From: Axinella damicornis
Lineage: Eukaryota > Porifera > Demospongiae > Axinellida > Axinellidae
Length of the DNA stretch: 64,000 nucleotides
NCBI GenBank assembly: GCA_963931865.1
Contig: OZ007518.1
Coordinates: 2,264,752-2,328,751 of the forward strand
Direction: 5' to 3'
Position numbers and translations under genes: made by a program
Notes under the pieces: generated by a model
Seen by the model: only the letters and a program-made list of their open reading frames with translations
Database searches by the model: none
What the model was told of the DNA's origin: nothing
Shown: piece after piece, positions 22,136 to 31,504 of the stretch
How the letters are laid out: each line of letters begins with the position of its first letter
How positions within the stretch are numbered: position 1 is the first letter of the stretch

Positions 22136-22438
22136 TTTTGTTTAAAGCTCCTATCCATAATTTGTTAAGGGCTCATTTGGTTTCTACAGGATGTATGGGT
22201 GTATAGGGTGACTAATGTCATGGATAATATGTCTATATTATCCACGCTAACGGTAGCACTGACCTTCTGCATCAGAGGTTTCAGCCATGGCCGAAAACGC
22301 GAAACGCGGGCTGTCTCCTTCTGTTTACGAGCCACGCCCTTGATTTTGACGGAACCCGGACCCCGCCATCTGGAGTATAACTATAATTATACTCTAATTG
22401 TTGCGCAGTCGTCTGCAGGATTCACTGAGGATGCTAGG

Positions 22439-25400
22439 ATGGCGCTGTTCTTGCTACGTAGTTCCTACCGGATGCTGATGGCCGTGTGTTTTCTTCTTGG
22501 AGTGAACGTCTTCACCTTCTATGTCCTAAGTCAGGGCGGAGGACTGTCGCTGGGTGAGATGTAGTATAGATCCTTGCTCCTCCAGTCCTCCATCTCTAGC
22601 TATTGATGGCTTACAGCAGACTCACAGTGGTCAAAAAAACTGCAAAAGCTGGAGGTGGGATGGACTATTTTATAGCATACAGAGGATAACCTCTTCTCCT
22701 TAACGGCAACCTTCTGACATTTACGTAAGTGTGGGTTTGTTGCTAGAGAACCGGCCACACTAGCGTAGAACCTGGTCCCACCCTAGCCTTGTTCTCAGGC
22801 TCCCCCCTGCATGTGTGGCAGGAGGGAGCCTGGGAACGAGGCTAGTCCCACCCTATCCCTTACACAAGTATAGACCTTATGCACGTCTTTCAATAATTGA
22901 AGGGCTCAGTGGAAAAAGGGGACAAGTGTTTTTTACCAACTCTAAAGGTCAAAGGTCAACCATATGGCCATGTGTTTTCTGAATCAATTAAGGCTGGATC
23001 TTAACAGTCCATCCTTTCAACTATTGAAATTCAGCCTTAATGTCTTGTTACACTGCAAAAACACAAAGTTGACCTTTGACCTTTAGGGTTGGTCAAAAGT
23101 GCTTATCCCCTTTTTCCACTGAGCCCTTCAATTACATTCCAACGTACGATTACGTCATCAATTATATAGCAACGTTCGATGCGTTGCTACGCTGCCATCT
23201 TGAGTGGCAAGAACGAAATTCACGCGTGTACGATCCCCACGATGCGACGGTGATGATGTGCGAGCGGAAGTATTCTAAGTACTACGAGGAGGACCTGGAT
23301 GCAGCGACAAAGCAGAGGTACGATGATATGCTGCCAGAATCAGTGGATGATCCATACATCAATTCCTTGTTCAATCCGGCGGGGAACGGTCTGGGAATAA
23401 CCCTGCCCGGAAGTGTCATCTTCCGGGATGTGGCCAAAGCCCTTTATATTAGTTGCATTCATATCAGTATATACGTAGGTGATACCCGTTGCACATTTTC
23501 TTTTCACTCATGAAGCAATAGGCTAACTTAAGCTTCATTGTAAGTACACTAACTGTGATAAGTTCATTACTCTTTGTCCTGGTGCAACAGAGCAGTGTCA
23601 ACACTTGCAGGACAGAGTACGTTATTATAAGTTTGATATAGGTTTTGTCCTGATACTTGCAGGACAGAGTAAGTAGTTATGTCCTAACTGTAATTTTGAT
23701 ATAGGTCTATTATTATTTTGTCCTGGTGCAACAGAGCAGTGTCAACACTTGCAGGACAGACTCCATCGGCAGTCAGAGATGATCAAGAGACTGCAAAGAA
23801 ACATCACACAGCTTCATACACAGCTGCAAGTTCGTCTTGCTGTAACCATGACAGCCAGCAACAGTGTGGAAACTGCCAACCGAGTGAGTGAGATACCAGC
23901 GAACCTGAACACCATATACATGATAACTCCCACCTACACCCGGTGGACACAAAAGGCTGACTTAACAAGACTTTGCCAAACACTGATGCACGTGCCTAAG
24001 CTCCATTGGATTGTGGTGGAAGACTCTGATCAGAAGACACGTTTGGTCACAGGATTTTTATCGAGGTGTAGAGTCAAAAGTACCCATTTGAACACTCGGA
24101 CGGCCCAGCACTTGAGATTAAAGGAGAATGAGCCGGTGTGGAGGAAGAACCGTGGAGTGGAGCAGAGAAACCTCGCACTTGATTGGTTGAGGAATGCTGC
24201 CGCTGATGGGACATTGCCACGGCAACGGACTGGAGGGGGTGTGGTTTATTTTGGAGACGATGACAACACCTACGACATAGAGATATTTGAGGAGGTGAGT
24301 ACGATTGTCATCTCTGCATGAGTGGGGTCTTGATATCCCTACTAGCAATGCTTCATACACTCAACCATATCCCTTTAATACCTAATGTCGCATACATGTA
24401 TCTGCATCATGAGACTTTCAGCTTCACATCCTGGAAATGTCCTTGGTACCTACATGTAGGTTCTGCGTGAGCAGAAAGGGCGGGACAGGGAGAGGTGGGT
24501 GGGTGCAAACAGCATGGCCGTGTCTGGGCTCCGTGGTAGAAAGGTCTTGTTGGGCACTGGGAGGGCCATTTCCATCATTTTTGGCATAAATGGACTTAGG
24601 AAGATGCCGTCTACACACTCTGTACACATCATACACATAATGTACATGTACCATGCGCTCACCATGCATATGCACCACACTCACACACTTGGATTGTTTA
24701 CTATAAACACACCTGCAATAAACACTAAACCTACAACCTAGTTTACTGTTGGATGTGTGAGAATCAACAATGGTTCATCTTCTTCACCACTTTCTCAGAT
24801 GCGCAGTACACGGAGGGTGTCTGTGTGGCCAGTGGGCATATGTGGGGGGCTGAGGTTTGAAGGTCCGACGTGCAGAAATGGGCGGGTCACTGGCTGGTAC
24901 ACCGCGTGGGGGTTTGAACGACCGTTCCAGATTGACATGGCAGGTAGGGAGATCCTGGTTCCTAGACCTCGGTGTGTGTTCCAGTTCCATACCACCCTCC
25001 ACACTAGGCCTTGTTATTTCTTAGCTTCTCACCCTTTCTTCGAATTGGCTTGTTCTTGTCTTACATTTAGCCTGGTACCCAGGCCCCACCCTGTCCGAGG
25101 CTAAACTCAATTATGCACCATATGTACACAACTTCCATTTCAGAACACAGGACTAGTTAGCTAACCACAAGAGACAATTGCAATGCAGCTTGTTGGTCTC
25201 GTTCCCAGACTGGTCTCAACAGCCAACACATACTAGAAGCATTGTTGGTGCATGATTGTGTTTACTGAGATCGCCAAAAATGGTAAATAGCCGCCATGCC
25301 ATGTTGGTGTCCTTTTCCGTATTCTCAAAAATGATGACGTCAGCTGCAAGGGGTCTATATGTTTACTCTGGCATTCACATTCTCTGCACAGTGTAGCAGT

Positions 25401-26832
25401 ACGTTCCATCCTCCTCTCCCTGGCAGGGTTTGCTGTGAACTTGGAGCTCCTCCTCTCCCACCGTGATGCCCGGATAGACCCCGATGCTCAGCGTGGCTAC
25501 CTGGAAAGCTCCCTCCTCAACAACCTGGTCACACTTGAAGATTTAGAACCAAAAGCTGACGATTGCACTAAGGTAGGGGCTACGACACAGTTGCAGGTTT
25601 GGTCAGCTGCAAGTTGTCTATAGCCTCGTACCCCAGGACTGGGAAGGAGGCTAAGTTGTCTACTTGTGTAGTGTACCGAGTAGCCTCGTACCCAGGGCCT
25701 CATACCCAGGGCCTCGTACCCAGGGCCTCGTACCCAGGGCCTCATACCCAGGGCCTCGTACCCAGGACCAGGGCCTCGTACCCAGGACCAGGGCCTCGTA
25801 CCCAGGGCCTTGTACCCAGGGCCTCATACCAAGGGCCTCATACCCAGGGCCTCATACCAAGGGCCTCATACCCAGGGCCTCATACCCAGGGCCTCATACC
25901 CAGGGCGTCTTACCCAGGGCCAGGGCCTCATACCCAGGGCCTCATACCCAGGGCCTCGTACCCAGGGCCTCATACCCAGGGCGTCTTACCCAGGGCCTCG
26001 TACCCAGGGCCTCATATCCAGGGCCTCATACCCAGGGCCTCATATCCAGGGCCTCGTACCCAGGGCCTCATACCCAGGGCCTCGTACCCAGGGCCTCATA
26101 CCCAGGGCCTCGTTCGTACCCAGGGCCTCATACCCAGGGCCTCGTACCCAGGGCCTCATACCCAGGGCCTCGTACCCAGGGCCTCGTACCCAGGCCGGGG
26201 TGCGAGGCTGTGTACCAAGGTTCCACCTACATGTACCTGTTGATATACTGGTGTAAGTGTACAGAGTAGAGACCATGCATGAGGTTGTTGGCTGCAGTGA
26301 TGCTGGTTCGACTTCCATATAGGGTTGTCTATTGGCGATACCCTGTAGATTGAAGTTTCAGATATTTTACACAATCACTTGTAATGATCGTACAAGTGTT
26401 TGCTGTCTATATTTGGGTGGAGAATTCATCAACTCCAGTAAGCATAAAATTGAGGGGAGGGAAAACACGCAACTCTCAGTATAGTCTATACACGTACACC
26501 TAGTGGCACAATTTGTGTAAATAGAACGTCCGGTGACCTGATTGTTTGTGTGCTTACCCAGATAAGTGCTCGTGTTTCTACACCTAGTGATACAATCTCC
26601 TGTTTGTACTATAAATAGAACGTCCAGTGATCTGATCTTTCTTACCCAGGTGCTCTGTCTCTACACCTAGTGACACAATCTCCTGTTCGTACTATAAATA
26701 GAACGTCCAGTGATCTGATCTTTTCTTACCCAGGTGCTCGTGTGGCATACAAGAACCGAGGTCCCCAAAATGAAGCACGAAGATCGGCTCATACAGTTGA
26801 AGAGGCCATCTAACCCCCACATCGAAGTCTAA
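22439..26832 (+). CDS. Beta-1,3-glucuronyltransferase (B3GAT/GlcAT-like), five exons
   Basis: Exons 22439-22553, 23735-24294, 24799-24943, 25427-25572, 26734-26832; all phases agree and give 354 residues, close to the usual family size. It is a type II Golgi enzyme: a short cytosolic tail, a membrane anchor (~12-32, rich in [10 protein letters not shown]), a coiled-coil stem (~40-72), then the GT43 domain. Key motifs are DDDNTYD (~213-219, metal and UDP-GlcA binding), the VSVWPVG exon, AVNLELLL, catalytic Glu in YLESSLL (~300) and the closing VWHTRTE. GT43 enzymes transfer glucuronic acid to galactose in the proteoglycan linker or similar glycans; the acceptor is inferred. The start is the first ATG before the anchor. 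Introns 1 and 4 contain tandem duplications of acceptor regions. A diverged paralogue faces it at 31-34 kb. Confidence 0.88.
22784..22844. repeat. TAGCCTCG-family hairpin
   Basis: TAGCCTTGTTCTCAGGCTCC and GGAGCCTGGGAACGAGGCTA form a stem with a short loop. It lies in intron 1 of the GlcAT-like gene. Confidence 0.55.
22893..23146. mobile_element. Foldback MITE in intron 1
   Basis: AATTGAAGGGCTCAGTGGAA, AAAGGGGACAAG and AAAGGTCAAAGGTCAAC are mirrored at the right by TTGACCTTTGACCTTT, CTTATCCCCTTTTTCC and ACTGAGCCCTTCAATT. Confidence 0.6.
23147..23470 (+). CDS. Unassigned coding-like open stretch in intron 1
   Basis: An uninterrupted frame with protein-like composition: [20 protein letters not shown], then a [15 protein letters not shown] helix, [11 protein letters not shown], then [20 protein letters not shown]. 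It is charged and amphipathic and unlike the repeats around it. It begins just right of a foldback element. Exon 1 joins exon 2 perfectly in phase without it, so it is not needed by the GlcAT protein. It could be an alternative exon, a captured exon or a remnant of another gene. I do not recognise the family. Confidence 0.35.
23575..23760 (+). repeat. Tandem copies of the exon 2 acceptor region
   Basis: The text TTTTGTCCTGGTGCAACAGA followed by GCAGTGTCAACACTTGCAGG occurs at the true exon 2 boundary (23719-23756) and once more about 145 bp upstream. A third, shortened copy (TTTTGTCCTGATACTTGCAG) lies near 23642. Each copy carries the acceptor CAACAG or TTGCAG and the first coding bases. Confidence 0.65.
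25200..25365. repeat. Dispersed repeat, shared with 42960-43690
   Basis: ACTAGAAGCATTGTTGGTGC, ATGATTGTGTTTACTGAGAT and AATGATGACGTCAGCTGCAA recur at 43548-43680. An inverted arm is near 42960-43070. Confidence 0.55.
25621..26213 (+). repeat. 15-bp minisatellite derived from hairpin-element end
   Basis: About 37 copies of a unit GGGCCTCATACCCAG or GGGCCTCGTACCCAG, with a few longer variants carrying an extra GACCA. The first copies read AGCCTCGTACCCAGG, like the tip of the local TAGCCTCGTTCCCAGGC hairpins. It lies in intron 4 of the GlcAT-like gene. The unit length is a multiple of three, so all frames stay open; this is an artefact. Confidence 0.75.
26490..26745 (+). repeat. Tandem ~85-bp units ending in the exon 5 acceptor
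   Basis: Three units share CACCTAGTG(A/G)(T/C)ACAAT, AATAGAACGTCCAGTGA and CTTACCCAG, then GTGCTCGTGT or a close variant. Only the last unit (acceptor 26731-26733) continues into real coding sequence. The first two have copies of the acceptor and first codons. Confidence 0.65.
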
Positions 26833-26880
26833 AGAGAGGAATATTTTCGGAAGACTAAGTGGCCATGCATGTTGTGCTTT

Positions 26881-26965
26881 TAGCCTCGTTCCCAGGCCCC
26901 GCCCATCTTTTCTCCGCGTTCTTTCGTGCAGCCGAAAGCGGCGCGCGGGCCTGGGAACGAGGCTA
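26881..26965. repeat. TAGCCTCG-family hairpin
   Basis: TAGCCTCGTTCCCAGGCCCC and GGGCCTGGGAACGAGGCTA form the arms; the loop is GC rich. It lies just past the GlcAT-like stop codon. Confidence 0.6.
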
Positions 26966-27022
26966 CTGTGCTTTTGTGTTTTATGTTTGGGGCATATTTA
27001 TATCACTTACATACATTGTATC

Positions 27023-27140
27023 TAGCCTTGTTCCCAGGCCTCCACCCCAGCTTTTGTCGCTTGCAGTACGAAAAGGCCTTCTCCGCGCTTTTCGTACTGC
27101 AAGCGACAAAAGCTGGGGTGGAGGCCTGGGAACGAGGCTA
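27023..27140. repeat. TAGCCTCG-family hairpin with near-perfect 118-nt stem-loop
   Basis: TAGCCTTGTTCCCAGGCCTC, CACCCCAGCTTTTGTCGCTT and GCAGTACGAAAAG are mirrored almost base for base by the right arm. The loop is about 12 nt. A related copy is at 31893-31999. Confidence 0.65.
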
Positions 27141-27779
27141 CATTGTATCCATGACCAGGTTGTTCAAGACTCAAGAAGCTGCTTCCCTTGTGCAGCTAGC
27201 TATATAGGTGAATACATGACTTCACTACCCAGGCTTTCTGTCCAAGTGTTGTCTTTGCATGGAGAAATATTTTCTCCCAAGCCAAGACAATTAATCTGGG
27301 ACAGAATGCCTGAGGCTAGGTGAACGTCTGCACACCATATCTTGTGCATGATCCCTTGTTTGTCATAGCAGCCTCGTTGCAAACCAACTGGGGTTGGCCT
27401 GGGAAAGATCCCGAGGCAATATATAACTACCAAACAATGACTGCAAATGCCGTCATGATTAAGAATTTGAATTAATACAGCATTATTGGGGCGAGCCTGA
27501 GCAAGCCACACACTAGCGTGACTTCATTGCACAGTGCGTATGACATGCTTGATGGATCTTGCACTTACTGTAAATTTTAAATCATCGAATTTCACTTGCA
27601 TGTGCACAATAATGTTCAAATTCGACGAACCGTCTATTTTTATAGTTACCTGTTCGACGAACGATGGCGACAACAAAGATGGAGACCACTCGTGGACATT
27701 GACTAGAGCACCATGAACATTCTTCCTCCTCAGTGGCGACACTGACAAAGATGGAGACACCTACATGTACCACCTCCCA

Positions 27780-27970
27780 CCCCAGCCCTACCTCCATGCT
27801 CCCAGCCCCACCCCCCACCCCCCATGCTCCCACCCCTCATGCTCCCACCCCCCATGCTCCCACCTCCCATGCTCCCACCCCTCATGCTCCTACCCCAGCC
27901 CCACCCCCCATGCTCCCACCCCCCATGCTCCCACCTCCCATGCTCCCACCCCCCATGCTCCCACCCCACC
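27780..27970. repeat. CATGCTCCCACCCC minisatellite
   Basis: About a dozen units of CATGCTCCCACCCCC with small variants. A short inverse relative (GGGAGCATGGGGGGTGGGG) is at 31085-31160. Confidence 0.65.
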
Positions 27971-28002
27971 CCCACTTACCATGGCGGTGAAAGGTATTCA
28001 GC

Positions 28003-28480
28003 TAGGGTAAGGTTAGGGTGAGGGCTCACCTCACCTTAACCTCACCCGAGCTAAACCTAGCCCGAATGGCTTATACACAAATGGACTCTCCTTTTATACT
28101 CGCTGACGCCTAGCTGCAGGCAAGAATCACGCTCATCTCTGTCGGCAGTTTACGCGTGCACAAGGAAATTTTCCCGCCATAACTGAATAATCGCAGATGC
28201 GAGCCAATCAGATCGCAGCATACGGTGCATCAGCCAACTCACGCAAACGTAATGCTGCGATCTGATTGGTTGGCATCTGCGTTGTTCAATTTTGGCGGTA
28301 AGCACGCGTAAACAGTGGACAGAGATGAGCGTGATTCTGTCTCTGTCGTTTTTCTTCGCTCACCGATGCTGTTGGCCTCCGCTGGTAGGCCCTCTGCCAT
28401 TGGCGCTCCCTCTGTTGAAGCCCTTGTAGTTGACTCGGATCCAAATGCTGTTCCGTAGGCAAGTTAGTAGCTAGCTAGCT
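28003..28480. repeat. Promoter-like block, copy 1 of 2
   Basis: Landmarks are a GGTTAGGGTGAGGG / CTCACCTTAACCTCACCC inverted pair, CCGAATGGC, a TTTTATACTCGC stretch, GATTGGTTGG (CCAAT box in inverse), TTTTGGCGG, GATGAGCGTG and CTCTGTCGTTTT. All recur in order at 53690-54090. The inside also has an inverted pair around GCGATCTGATTGG. No gene start is visible beside it. Confidence 0.5.
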
Positions 28481-29091
28481 AGCTAGGATGGTGCCCAGAC
28501 CCGACAAGGCTTGACGTCTATAGATGGGAACGGTGCCGTGGTTGTTGCTGTGACAGTTAGGCTTGAGACTCCATTTCTGTTAGCAGTCTACCTGGCCGAA
28601 TGTAAGTGAAGAGAGAGAATGGGAGGGAGGGAGGGAAAGTAAAGAATGGATGACATGGAGGAAGATGTCAACTGTCCTGTATGCATATGTAGTAAAAAAA
28701 ACAAACCCTGTGGAGATAGCCACCATGGTCATGCTAGTTTAGTAGCTAGTTATAAATCTAGTTAGCATTGTATTCATTTGCAACCTGCCAGTGAAATAGG
28801 CATCTACTGTGCTTCTCACTCTTTAGGAGAAGACTGAGGAAGAGATGAGGGAGTTGGTAGATGGCCTCCTTGGATGAAGAAGTAAATGGAGAGTGAGAGT
28901 TGTGTGGCAGGAGAGGAGAATTAAGACTATAGTGGTGTAAGTATAGTGAAGAGTGCATGGATGATACTACATAGCTCAGGAAGTGGCCGTGTAGTAGCCT
29001 TGTTCCATGGTATATAGTTAACCCTGTCCAATGGTTCCCAAGGGTGTTTAAGTGGGACAAATTAGAGCTAACACTTACATGTCTTACTTAG

Positions 29092-29558
29092 TAGGCCTTG
29101 GCGGATTTTGCTCGAACTTTTACCTATTCTTCTTTTCTTTTTTTCTCCTTTTATTACCCTATTTTTCTTTTTCAATGACCTATTTTTCTCAATTATGCTG
29201 GCATTGATTCTGAAAATTTCACATCATATACATTCAATACATGCTTGTAAATACTTGAAAACTGATTCTGAGTGACAATGTCACTGTGACAGCGCATCAA
29301 CTACAACAAACTATCAGGCCACTTGTTGTACTAGTCAATATACTTCTATCTATCTATAGCCTAAGTCTTTACACATTGCTACTTCTAAACTTGTACCTGA
29401 CAGTGTTGTTTTTTCAAGAGTAAAAATTACAAAACCCATTTTGTACCTATTTTTCTCATCAGAGTCGGAAAGTGTACCTATTTTTCCCAGCATAATTCAC
29501 TATGCTCGGAAGCACCTATTTTTCCCAAAATTATGCTAGCAAAATCCGCCAAGGCCTA
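29092..29558. mobile_element. hAT-like MITE with 8-bp target duplication
   Basis: Ends TAGGCCTTGGCGGATTTTGC and GCAAAATCCGCCAAGGCCTA are inverted. TTACTTAG flanks both sides (29084-29091 and 29559-29566). An 8-bp duplication is typical of hAT elements. The inside is T-rich with repeated ACCTATTTTTC and has no transposase. Confidence 0.72.
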
Positions 29559-30379
29559 TTACTTAGACCATGCTCCATAGCAACTACTTGAATGGTGAAT
29601 ATTGAATGAGGGCATAAACACCTGTGGAATCCCAGAAAACATCAAACCTTCCTCCTAATTGGGTGAGCGTGAGCGAGCCCCACACTAGTCTTAGTCGAGA
29701 GTGGCTCACGCTGTTGTCGATATGACTCCCATACCGTAAATCTGGTGCATACAATATAACATACGAAACTTTGCTCTCATTTCCAGACATCGTACTGTAT
29801 AAATCTCCGCCGTGTCCGGTACTGAGAAGTTCAGGTTGCTGTTTGATGGATGATGGCGACAACAAAGATGCAGACCGCCGCTCATGACCTACCTATTCAT
29901 TGCCTAAAGGCCTAGAGCAAACAGTCTACCTCTGTACCTCCTCAGTGGCGTCAGCAAAGACGAACACCGCTAGCTACTGGACCTACCTATGCATCGAACT
30001 CTGAGCTGTACATGACATGTCCTGCAGAACACATGGTGTGCTGGACCAGTGTGCTGCATGCATATAGATTGTGTTACATGCCATGTCGCTGCTAGACTGC
30101 ATGCTTCAGCTAGCCTGACTCGTAGTTCCTGTGTTGTGCATATGTATGTACTTTTGGTGAGATATTATTATATTTCTGGGGCCTGTGTGAGGTTGTGCTG
30201 TGCTCATGCAGTCACATTCTGATGACAGTCTTGTATATAGAACTGTTCCACATGAACTCACGCTTGCTCCACAATGTCGCACATTCCACTAGTATTATAA
30301 ACGTATAATTATTTTCTGCATGGAAGACCATGCATAATAATTTATTATCTTGATCATGCATGAGGGGAGAAGAATACTG

Positions 30380-30470
30380 ATATAGAACTGTATAATTATC
30401 TTCTGAGATGCAGAGCATTGTTGGAGGGTGCCTTGTCCTCGTATCCAAGGTCAGGACTGGTGGTATGTGT
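30380..30470 (-). pseudogene. Possible relic of a GlcAT-like last exon
   Basis: The minus strand reads VLTLDTRTRHPPTM, resembling VLVWHTRTE in the 26.7 kb exon but lacking Trp and His. The acceptor CACCAG gives TCC TGA in the phase left by the preceding exon. It is therefore broken or a chance match. Confidence 0.25.
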
Positions 30471-30659
30471 GTGCCACACATAAACCTGCAATAGCAACAC
30501 AACCATCAATACACTAAGATTTTAACCGTGTGTGTGTCTGTCTGTGTGTAACGGAAGTGGGGTGGGACTAGACTATAGTGACGTGCCTTCATACTTCAAT
30601 TTACTGAACCTCGAGCTCTGCGTAGAATGTTCGAGAATAGTGGACATGGCTGGAATCTT

Positions 30660-31015
30660 CCAGAACAGCTGGCGGGGAGCAGCAGCCAAAGCAGCCGAAG
30701 TGGACGCAATCGGGAAGCAGTTGAAACAGATGCAATCAGGGAACAGCAGTTGAAGCGGACGCCATCGGGGAGCAGAGTTGAAGCGGATGCAATCGGGGAG
30801 CAGCAGCCGAAGTGGACGCAATCGGGAAACGGACGCAATCGAGAGCAGCAGCGGAAGTGGATGCAAGCGGCGAGCAGCAGCTGAAGCGGATGAAAGCCGG
30901 GAGCTCAGCAGCAATTGAAAGGGATTGATGCAATCGCGCGGGGAGCAGCAGCTGAAGCGGACGCAATCGGGGAGCAGCAGCTCTGCACAGAGAGCTGAGC
31001 GAGCGAACCGAGCGA
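30660..31015 (+). repeat. GCAGCAGCTGAAGCGGACGC-type minisatellite
   Basis: Imperfect units of about 20-30 bp built from GGGGAGCAGCAG, (T/C)TGAAGCGGA and (C/T)GCAATCGG. The frames stay open because stops are rare in the unit. I do not regard it as a gene. Confidence 0.5.
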
Positions 31016-31209
31016 AGCTACTTGTAAGTTATAATGCATGTATACACTACAGGATCCCGCGTGAATGCATGCCAGCAATTACGGGGGGTGGGCTACACGG
31101 GGGATGGGAGCACGGGGTTGGGCTGGGGGGTGGGAGCATGGGGGGTGGGGCTGGGGTTATATTGTCCCTTCCTGTTCCCAAGCCATAATACAATTATGCG
31201 AGTGTAAAG

Positions 31210-31294
31210 TAGCCTCGTTCCCAGGCTCCTCCCCTGCACGCGCCGACGAAAAATACTTCACCGCGCGCACAGGGGGAACCTGGGAACGAGGCTA
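31210..31294. repeat. TAGCCTCG-family hairpin
   Basis: TAGCCTCGTTCCCAGGCTCC and GAACCTGGGAACGAGGCTA form the arms around a GC-rich loop. Confidence 0.58.
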
Positions 31295-31390
31295 AGTGTA
31301 AACAATGTGGCAACTACCAGTAAAGATGACAGGTATAATATGCCATGCAGCGTAGGAATTGGGTCATCCTGAATGCAGGCTGGCTGTACC

Positions 31391-31452
31391 TAGCCTCATA
31401 CCCAGGCCCACGCACGGAACACATTCTGCGCGTGGGCTTGGGTACAAGGCTA
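31391..31452. repeat. TAGCCTCG-family hairpin
   Basis: TAGCCTCATACCCAGGCCCA and its inverse ending TGGGTACAAGGCTA. This copy already has CATACCC in place of CGTTCCC, as in the minisatellite at 25621-26213. Confidence 0.55.
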
Positions 31453-31504
31453 GGCTGTACCAACTTGCATGCAGTACAGCTTGAGGGAGAACCTGTAAAC
31501 ATAC

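Noticed and set aside
25599..26269. Long open frames rich in [13 protein letters not shown] repeats
   Set aside because: They are all three frames of a 15-bp minisatellite in an intron; the unit length is a multiple of three and has no stop.
27730..28021. Pro/His/Ala-rich and Gly/Trp-rich frames
   Set aside because: Minisatellite with unit CATGCTCCCACCCC; all frames are open by composition.
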